Shown: positions 56,688 through 64,000 of the stretch, one piece after another
How positions within the stretch are numbered: the first letter of the stretch is position 1
Layout: each line of letters begins with the position of its first letter
Source: Cyanobium gracile PCC 6307
GTDB taxonomy: Bacteria; Cyanobacteriota; Cyanobacteriia; PCC-6307; Cyanobiaceae
Assembly: GCF_000316515.1 (NCBI RefSeq)
Contig: NC_019675.1
Span: 1,054,001-1,118,000, forward strand
DNA: 64,000 nt
Reading direction: 5' to 3'
Position numbers and translations under genes: made by a program
Notes under the pieces: generated by a model
Told to the model about the DNA's origin: nothing
Seen by the model: only the letters and a program-made list of their open reading frames with translations
Databases searched by the model: none

Positions 56688-57244
56688 GGGGCGCGGACGG
56701 CGGCGTCGGACTGCCCACAGGATGCCCCATACGGCCGCAACAGGCTTGCGGCCGGCCGGTAGAGGGGATGGAGCGGGGCACCGGAGGCGGTGAGGCCGAG
56801 ACACACCAGCCGGTGACGGTGGGGGGCCAGCAGCTCCAGCACCCGTTCGTCCTGACCCGAGCGGCGGCCGCCGTTGCCCCAGCCCAGCCAGATCAGCGGC
56901 AGCGGCGCGGCGGCACCGGCAGGCCCACGGGGCCGCTGGGCCGCCCGCACCCTGCGCCGGATCCAGGACGGGTTGGCGGCGCCCACCGGATCGGCGGCGA
57001 GGGCCAGGGCGGAGGGGCGGGGGCTGATGCGGGCGAAGAGGTTCAGCACCTCCAGGCCGCCGTAGCCCCAGCCGGCGGCGAAGGCCACCAGCCGCCGCAG
57101 GGTGGGGTCGTCGTGGCGATGGTCGGCGCGGGAGGGATTCAGGCCGATGAACAGCAGCCGGCTGCCCTGGGGCTCCCAGACGCGCTCCAGCCACCAGCGG
57201 TAGTGGCCACAGCGGCTGAAGGCGGCCCGGCCGGTGGCCTTCAC
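56645..57244 (-). CDS. DUF1643-family protein
   Basis: 199 aa from ATG 57244. DUF1643 features: CGHYRWWLERVWEPQGSRLL, FIGLNPSRADHRHDDPTLRR and LVAFAAGWGYGGLEVLNLFA; later LIWLGWGNGGR and RHRLVCLGLTASGAPLHPLY. Family members are small soluble proteins, some encoded in phages or beside DNA metabolism genes; biochemical function is unknown. The Arg/Pro-rich tail overlaps the next gene. It is divergent from polA, whose start is 62 bp away. Confidence 0.85.
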   Translation of the reverse strand: MKATGRAAFSRCGHYRWWLERVWEPQGSRLLFIGLNPSRADHRHDDPTLRRLVAFAAGWGYGGLEVLNLFARISPRPSALALAADPVGAANPSWIRRRVRAAQRPRGPAGAAAPLPLIWLGWGNGGRRSGQDERVLELLAPHRHRLVCLGLTASGAPLHPLYRPAASLLRPYGASCGQSDAAVRAPWPAPPAATPSTCS

Positions 57245-57306
57245 GGCGCTTCCGGGCCGCCGGATGGCAGGCTGTGGCGGACGGCGGACGGATCCCGGAA
57301 ACGGCC

Positions 57307-60261
57307 ATGGAGCGGGACAAGCCCCTGTTGCTGCTGGTGGACGGCCACTCCCTGGCGTTCCGCAGCTTCTACGCCTTCGCCAAAGGCGGCGAGGGGGGAC
57401 TGAGCACCAAGGAGGGGGTGCCCACCAGCGTCACCTACGGCTTCCTCAAGGCCCTGCTCGACAACTGCAAGGGACTGGCACCCCAGGGGGTGGTGATCGC
57501 CTTCGACACCGCCGAACCCACCTTCCGCCACGAGGCGGACGCCGCCTACAAGGCCCACCGGGAAGAGGCGCCGGAGCACTTCTTCGCCGATCTGGCCAAC
57601 CTGCAGGGCATCCTCAGGGACTGCCTCGACCTGCCCCTGTCGATGGCACCCGGCTACGAGGCCGACGACGTGCTCGGCACCCTGGCCAACCGGGCGGCGG
57701 GCGAGGGCTGGCGGGTGCGGATCCTCTCCGGCGACCGCGACCTGTTCCAGCTGGTGGACGACGAGCGCGACATCGCCGTGCTCTACATGGGCGGCGGCCC
57801 CTACGCGAAGAACAGCGGCCCGACGGAGATCCGCCGCGCCCAGGTGATCGAGAAGCTGGGGGTGCCGCCCGCGGGGGTGGTGGACCTCAAGGCCCTCACC
57901 GGCGACAGCTCCGACAACATCCCCGGGGTCAAGGGGGTGGGTCCCAAGACCGCCCTCACCCTGCTCAAGGCCCACGGCGACCTGGACGGCATCTACGCCG
58001 CCCTCGACCAGCAGAAGGGGGCCCTGAAGACCAAGCTGGAGACCGACCGGGAGAACGCCTTCCGCTCCCGGATGCTGGCGGAGATCCTGGTGCAGATTCC
58101 CCTGCCCGAGGAGCCGCGCCTGGCCCTGGGGCGGGTGGACCCCCAGGCCCTGGGGGAGTGCCTCAAGGAGCTGGAGCTGTACAGCCTGGTGAAGCAGGTG
58201 GACGGCTTCGCCCGCCTGTTCTCCGCCGACCACCCGGAGCCGGCAGCCTCCCCCGCCGCCGCAAAGCCCGCTGCCACCGCCACCGAAGCCACCGCCACCG
58301 AAGCCGCCAGCGCCGAAGCCGAGGCCGAACCCGCCCCCGAGGGGGGCCTGCCGGCCCTGCCCGAGCTGCGACCGCAGCTGGTCACCACCCCCGAGGCCCT
58401 GGCCGCCCTGATCGAGCGGCTGATGGCCTGCACCGATCCGGCGGCGCCGGTGGCCCTCGACACCGAGACCACCTCGCTCAATCCCTTCAAGGCCGAGCTG
58501 GTGGGGATCGGCCTCTGCTGGGGGGAGGGCCTGGCGGACCTTGCTTACGTGCCCATCGGCCACCACAGCCCGCCCGCCGCCGACCTGCTCAGCGCGGCGC
58601 CAGCGGCGCCGGAGCAGCTGCCCCTCGATGCGGTGCTGCTGGCCCTGGGGCCCTGGCTGGCCAGCGCCGCGCACCCCAAGGCGCTCCAGAACGCCAAGTA
58701 CGACCGCCTGATCCTGCTGCGCCATGGGCTGCCCCTGGCCGGTGTGGTGATGGACACCCTGCTGGCGGACTACCTGCGGGATGCCAATGCCAAGCATGGC
58801 CTGGAGGCGATGGCGGCGCGGGAGTTCGGCCTCCAGCCGACCACCTACGGCGATCTGGTGGCCAAGGGTCAGAACTTCGCCGACGTGCCGATCGGGGCCG
58901 CGGCGCTCTACTGCGCCATGGACGTGCACCTCACCCGCCGCCTTGGCGCCGTGCTGAGCGAGCAGCTGGCGGCGATGGGGCCCCAGTTGCCCCTGCTGCT
59001 CCAGCAGGTGGAGCTGCCCCTGGAGCCGGTGCTGGCCCAGATGGAGGCCACCGGCATCCGCATCGACGTGCCCTACCTCAGGGAGCTGGCCGAGGAGCTC
59101 AGCACCACCCTGACCCGGCTGGAGCAGGAGGCCCAGGCGGCGGCGGGGGTGGACTTCAACCTGGCCTCCCCCAAGCAGCTCGGGGAGCTGCTGTTCGACA
59201 CCCTGGGGCTCGACCGCAAGAAGTCGCGCCGCACCAAGACCGGCTGGAGCACCGATGCGGCGGTGCTGGAGAAGCTGGAGGACGACCATCCGGTGGTGAA
59301 GCTGGTGCTGGAGCACCGCACCCTCAGCAAGCTGCTCAGCACCTACGTGGAGGCCCTGCCGGCCCTGGTGGAACCGGAGACCGGGCGGGTGCACACCGAT
59401 TTCAACCAGGCGGTGACCGCCACCGGGCGGCTGTCGAGCAGCAACCCCAACCTGCAGAACATCCCCATCCGCACCGAGTTCAGCCGCCGCATCCGCAAGG
59501 CCTTCCTGCCCCAGGAGGGCTGGCAGATGATCAGCGCCGACTACTCCCAGATCGAGCTGCGCATCCTCACCCACCTCTCCGGAGAGCCGGTGCTGGTGAA
59601 GGCCTACAACGAAGGCGATGACGTCCATGCCCTCACCGCCCGGCTGCTGCTCGAGACCGACACGGTGACACCGGAGGAGCGGCGTCTGGGCAAGACGATC
59701 AACTTCGGGGTGATCTACGGCATGGGGGCCCAGCGGCTGGCCCGCGAAACCGGCATGGGCCAGGCCCGGGCCAAGGAGTTCCTGAGTCTCTACAAGCAGC
59801 GCTACCCGAAGGTGTTCCTGTACCTGGAGCTGCAGGAGCGGCTGGCCCTCAGCCGCGGCTACGTGGAGACGATCCTGGGGCGGCGGCGGCCGTTCCAGTT
59901 CGATCCCGGCGGCCTGGGCCGGCTGCTGGGCCGGGATCCGCTGGAGATCGACCTGGAGGTGGCCCGCCGTGGCGGGATGGAGGCCCAGCAACTGCGGGCC
60001 GCCGCCAACGCCCCGATCCAGGGCTCCAGCGCCGACATCATCAAGCTGGCCATGGTGGGCCTGCAGCAGGCGCTGACGGCGGCGGGCCTGCCGGCCCGGC
60101 TGCTGCTGCAGGTGCACGACGAACTGGTGCTGGAGGCGGCCCCGGAGGCGCTCGAGGAGGTGCGGGAGCTCACCCGCCGCACCATGGAGCAGGCAGTGCA
60201 GCTGCTGGTGCCCCTGGCGGTGGACACCGGCGTCGGCCCCAACTGGATGGAGGCGAAATAG
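57307..60261 (+). CDS. polA: DNA polymerase I
   Basis: 984 aa from ATG 57307. 5'-3' exonuclease (1-300): LLLVDGHSLAFRSFYAFAKG, IAFDTAEPTFRHEADAAYKA, GYEADDVLGTLANRAAGEGW, LTGDSSDNIPGVKGVGPKTA. A flexible Ala/Glu-rich linker (about 315-355) follows. 3'-5' exonuclease: VALDTETTSLNPF (Asp/Glu), LQNAKYDRLILL and ALYCAMDVHLTRRL, so proofreading residues appear intact. Polymerase: FNQAVTATGRLSSSNPNLQN, ISADYSQIELRILTHLS, KTINFGVIYGMGAQRLARET and LLLQVHDELVLEAAPEAL. Two further genes separate it from cysS. Confidence 0.96.
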   Translation: MERDKPLLLLVDGHSLAFRSFYAFAKGGEGGLSTKEGVPTSVTYGFLKALLDNCKGLAPQGVVIAFDTAEPTFRHEADAAYKAHREEAPEHFFADLANLQGILRDCLDLPLSMAPGYEADDVLGTLANRAAGEGWRVRILSGDRDLFQLVDDERDIAVLYMGGGPYAKNSGPTEIRRAQVIEKLGVPPAGVVDLKALTGDSSDNIPGVKGVGPKTALTLLKAHGDLDGIYAALDQQKGALKTKLETDRENAFRSRMLAEILVQIPLPEEPRLALGRVDPQALGECLKELELYSLVKQVDGFARLFSADHPEPAASPAAAKPAATATEATATEAASAEAEAEPAPEGGLPALPELRPQLVTTPEALAALIERLMACTDPAAPVALDTETTSLNPFKAELVGIGLCWGEGLADLAYVPIGHHSPPAADLLSAAPAAPEQLPLDAVLLALGPWLASAAHPKALQNAKYDRLILLRHGLPLAGVVMDTLLADYLRDANAKHGLEAMAAREFGLQPTTYGDLVAKGQNFADVPIGAAALYCAMDVHLTRRLGAVLSEQLAAMGPQLPLLLQQVELPLEPVLAQMEATGIRIDVPYLRELAEELSTTLTRLEQEAQAAAGVDFNLASPKQLGELLFDTLGLDRKKSRRTKTGWSTDAAVLEKLEDDHPVVKLVLEHRTLSKLLSTYVEALPALVEPETGRVHTDFNQAVTATGRLSSSNPNLQNIPIRTEFSRRIRKAFLPQEGWQMISADYSQIELRILTHLSGEPVLVKAYNEGDDVHALTARLLLETDTVTPEERRLGKTINFGVIYGMGAQRLARETGMGQARAKEFLSLYKQRYPKVFLYLELQERLALSRGYVETILGRRRPFQFDPGGLGRLLGRDPLEIDLEVARRGGMEAQQLRAAANAPIQGSSADIIKLAMVGLQQALTAAGLPARLLLQVHDELVLEAAPEALEEVRELTRRTMEQAVQLLVPLAVDTGVGPNWMEAK

Positions 60262-60304
60262 CCGCACGAAGGTAGGCTGCGCGCGAGCTTTGCCTCCGCC
60301 ATCG

Positions 60305-61204
60305 ATGCCCCAACCGGTGCGGGTGCTGCTGACCGGCCGCCACGGCCAGCTCGGACAGGCCCTGCTGGCCAGCGCGCCTGCCGGCATCGACCTGATCGCA
60401 ACGGGCCGGGAGGAGCTGGATCTCGCCGATCCGACCGCCTGCCGGGCCGCCGTGGCGCAGCACCGGCCCGACTGGGTGCTGAATGCGGGGGCCTACACGG
60501 CAGTGGATCGGGCCGAAGCGGAACCGGAGCTGGCCGAGGCGGTCAACGCCGGTGCCCCCGGGGCCTTCGCCGAGGCCCTGGCCGAGACCGGCGGGCGACT
60601 GCTGCAGGTGAGCACCGATTTCGTCTTTGACGGGGAGCAGGGCCATCCCTACGCCCCGGATCAGGCCCTGGCCCCCCTGGGGGTCTACGGCGCCACCAAG
60701 GCCGAGGGGGAGCGGCGGGCGGCGGCGGCCCTGGGCGCCGATCGTCTCTGCCTGCTGCGCACCAGCTGGGTCTACGGGCCGGTGGGGGCCAATTTCTGCC
60801 TCACCATGCTGCGGCTGCACCGGGCGAAGGCAGCCGCCGGCGAGCCCCTGGGGGTGGTGGCCGACCAGGTGGGCTGCCCCACGGCCACCGCCGGCCTGGC
60901 GGAGGCCTGCTGGCGGGTGATCGAGCGGGGGGTGAGCGGGCACCACCACTGGAGCGACTGCGGCGCCGCCAGCTGGTACGACTTCGCCGTGTCCATCGGT
61001 CTGCTGGCGGCGGCGCGGGGGCTGATCCACGCCCCGGCCCGGGTGCGGCCGATCACCACCGCCGACTACCCCACCCCGGCCCGTCGCCCCTCCTATTCCC
61101 TGCTGGATGCCACCACCACCCGGCGTGCCCTGGATCTGGAGGGGCAACACTGGCAGGCCGCCCTCGCCGAGGTGCTGGCGCGGATTCCCCTGCCCCAGGC
61201 CTGA
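60305..61204 (+). CDS. rfbD: dTDP-4-dehydrorhamnose reductase
   Basis: Last step of dTDP-L-rhamnose synthesis; 299 aa from ATG 60305. Rossmann VLLTGRHGQLGQALLASAP, the triad region VSTDFVFDGEQGHPYAPDQA and catalytic YGATKAEGERRA, RTSWVYGPVGANFCLTML, VADQVGCPTATAGLAEACW. It lies 43 bp after polA and 30 bp before rfbB. The other pathway genes (rfbA, rfbC) are not in the window. Confidence 0.93.
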   Translation: MPQPVRVLLTGRHGQLGQALLASAPAGIDLIATGREELDLADPTACRAAVAQHRPDWVLNAGAYTAVDRAEAEPELAEAVNAGAPGAFAEALAETGGRLLQVSTDFVFDGEQGHPYAPDQALAPLGVYGATKAEGERRAAAALGADRLCLLRTSWVYGPVGANFCLTMLRLHRAKAAAGEPLGVVADQVGCPTATAGLAEACWRVIERGVSGHHHWSDCGAASWYDFAVSIGLLAAARGLIHAPARVRPITTADYPTPARRPSYSLLDATTTRRALDLEGQHWQAALAEVLARIPLPQA

Positions 61205-61234
61205 ACACCCCTGACCCCGTCTCGCCCCATCCCG

Positions 61235-62373
61235 ATGGACCCCTACCCCTCCCTCGACCTGCCGCTGCTGCTCGCGGGGCGTCGCCGCATCCTGGTGACC
61301 GGCGGCGCGGGCTTCATCGGCGGGGCGCTGGTGCGGCGGCTGCTGCGGGACAGCACCGCGACGGTGTTCAACCTCGACAAGATGGGCTATGCCAGCGACC
61401 TGCTGGGCATCGTCAACACCGTGGCGGCACTGGGGGCGGAGGCGGAGCGGGCCGACGGGCCGCGGCACCGGCTGCTGCAGGTGGACCTGGCCGATGGGGA
61501 GGCCACCGCCGCCGCGGTGCGCCAGGCCGATCCGGATCTGGTGCTGCACCTGGCCGCCGAAAGCCACGTCGACCGCTCGATCGACGACCCGGGCGCCTTC
61601 CTGGTCAGCAACGTGATGGGCACCTACCACCTGCTGCAGGCGGTGCGGGCCCACTGGGAGGGGCTGCCGGCGGAGCGGCGGGAGCTGTTCCGCTTCCACC
61701 ACATCAGCACCGATGAGGTGTTCGGCTCCCTGGGGGCCACGGGACGGTTCTCCGAGACCACCCCCTACGACCCACGCAGCCCCTACTCGGCCAGCAAGGC
61801 GGGCAGCGACCACCTGGTCCAGGCCTGGCACCACACCTTCGGGCTGCCGGTGGTGCTGACCAACTGCAGCAACAACTACGGGCCCTGGCAGTTCCCCGAG
61901 AAGCTGATCCCGGTGGTGATCCTCAAGGCCGCCGCCGGCGAGCCGATTCCCCTCTACGGCGACGGGGCCAACGTGCGCGACTGGCTCTACGTGGAGGACC
62001 ACGTGGAGGCCCTGCTGCTGGCCGCCACCAGCGGCGAGGTGGGCCGCAGCTACTGCGTCGGTGGCCATGGCGAGCGCACCAACAAGGAAGTGGTGCAGGC
62101 CATCTGCGGCCTGCTCGACGAGCTGCGGCCCGACGGTGCCCCCCACGCCGGCCTGATCACCCCGGTGGCCGACCGGCCGGGCCACGACCGGCGCTACGCC
62201 ATCGACCCTGAGCGGATCAGCACCGAACTGGGCTGGCAGCCCCGCCACGACTTCCAGCAGGGCCTCAGGGAAACGGTGCAGTGGTACCTGGAGCACGACG
62301 ACTGGTGCACCAACGTGCGCAGCCGGGCCGGCTACGGCGGCGGCCGCCTGGGCCAGGCGGCGGGAGCGGGCCA

Positions 62374-62377
<4 letters not shown>
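61235..62377 (+). CDS. rfbB: dTDP-glucose 4,6-dehydratase
   Basis: 380-aa extended SDR: NAD-binding [37 protein letters not shown], catalytic region [20 protein letters not shown], YxxxK as [20 protein letters not shown], then [20 protein letters not shown] and [15 protein letters not shown]. Diagnostic Asp-Glu after Thr confirms dehydratase type. It runs 20-30 residues longer than common RfbB at the ends. The TGA overlaps the TTG of cysS by 4 bp. Confidence 0.94.
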
Positions 62378-63873
<1,496 letters not shown>

Positions 63874-63892
63874 GGCGATGGCGACGGACCCT

Positions 63893-63914
63893 GATGCGCA
63901 CTAATATGCGCATC
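63893..63914. promoter_or_regulatory. Inverted-repeat operator over the -10 of the antitoxin-like gene
   Basis: GATGCGCA (63893-63900) and TGCGCATC (63907-63914) are perfect complements with a 6-nt spacer. TAATAT (63902-63907), a good -10 box, sits in the spacer, 23 bp before the ATG. This is the arrangement expected for autorepression by a ribbon-helix-helix antitoxin. No strong -35 is seen. Confidence 0.6.
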
Positions 63915-63930
63915 CCCAGGAGCGGCACCC

Positions 63931-64000
63931 ATGCGCACCACTCTGGAGTTACCCGATCCGCTGTTTGCGCGCCTGAAGGCCCATGCCGCCAGCCGACGCC
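63931..64000 (+). CDS. Antitoxin-like ribbon-helix-helix protein (N-terminus only)
   Basis: 23 residues are visible before the right edge: MRTTLELPDPLFARLKAHAA then SRR. RTTLELPD.LF.RLK.HAA is the first strand and helix of VapB/CopG-type antitoxins. AGGAG at 63919-63923 is a good ribosome-binding site 7 bp before the ATG. A toxin (often PIN-domain VapC) would be expected just beyond the window. Confidence 0.7.
   Translation, partial: MRTTLELPDPLFARLKAHAASRR

Noticed and set aside
57241..60387. Minus-strand open frame of 1,048 codons opposite polA
   Set aside because: Same GC-driven artefact; polA motifs on the plus strand are unambiguous.

Overview
The window comes from a high-GC picocyanobacterium of the Prochlorococcus / marine Synechococcus / Cyanobium clade; the GC content makes Cyanobium or a related Synechococcus most likely. 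The best clade marker is the 62-codon gene at 54457, which I recognise as the clade-restricted hyper-conserved protein PSHCP, sitting between tRNA-Trp and tRNA-Asp downstream of an N-terminally extended rplS. hemL, divergent SPFH/NfeD genes, YajQ and a MAPEG protein fit the same picture. No phage, transposase or CRISPR locus is visible.

Layout. 1-5657 is a sulfur-acquisition island: cysT (running off the left edge) divergent from cysA, a 63-aa protein, a Crp/Fnr regulator, an Rrf2 regulator and two tandem sulfate-binding proteins, one soluble and one a lipoprotein. 5708-11040 holds a class-II amidotransferase, a rhodanese without its cysteine plus a MetX-type acyltransferase, small membrane proteins and a ChrA transporter, so the sulfur theme continues. 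11111-20324 has a GlcD-type oxidase facing hemL, which is translationally coupled to a five-gene Liv-type ABC importer, followed by an ion channel with a C-terminal zinc ribbon and a DEDDh exonuclease. 20316-25091 is a minus-strand zinc operon (COG0523 GTPase, WD40 protein, ZnuA, ZnuC, ZnuB) with a Zur-like box at its head. 25238-34106 carries a type-2 NADH dehydrogenase, a second K+ channel, an HdeD-like protein and the overlapping pair 5-oxoprolinase and gamma-glutamyltranspeptidase.

34441-46527 is one 12.1-kb gene for a 4,028-residue secreted repeat protein: beta-helical repeats, many Calx-beta domains, a LamG-like lectin module, nine ELWxTDGT blades and a short RTX tail. It contains long tandem duplications that are nearly identical in DNA. 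A PEP-CTERM protein gene follows, then an isolated PEP-CTERM tail that looks like the relic of a second copy.

47443-63873 is mostly housekeeping: yajQ, MAPEG, SPFH/NfeD, a Rossmann-fold protein, a BioD/DRTGG protein, an SDR, map, rplS, two tRNAs, PSHCP, gltX, polA, rfbD, rfbB and cysS. At the right edge an antitoxin-like gene begins, with a perfect inverted repeat over its -10 element.

Start codons are often GTG or TTG, and 4-bp stop/start overlaps mark the operons (hemL-liv, livM-G-F, cobW-WD40-znuACB, oplA-ggt, rfbB-cysS). Function calls rest on motifs and family knowledge read by eye; no search was run.
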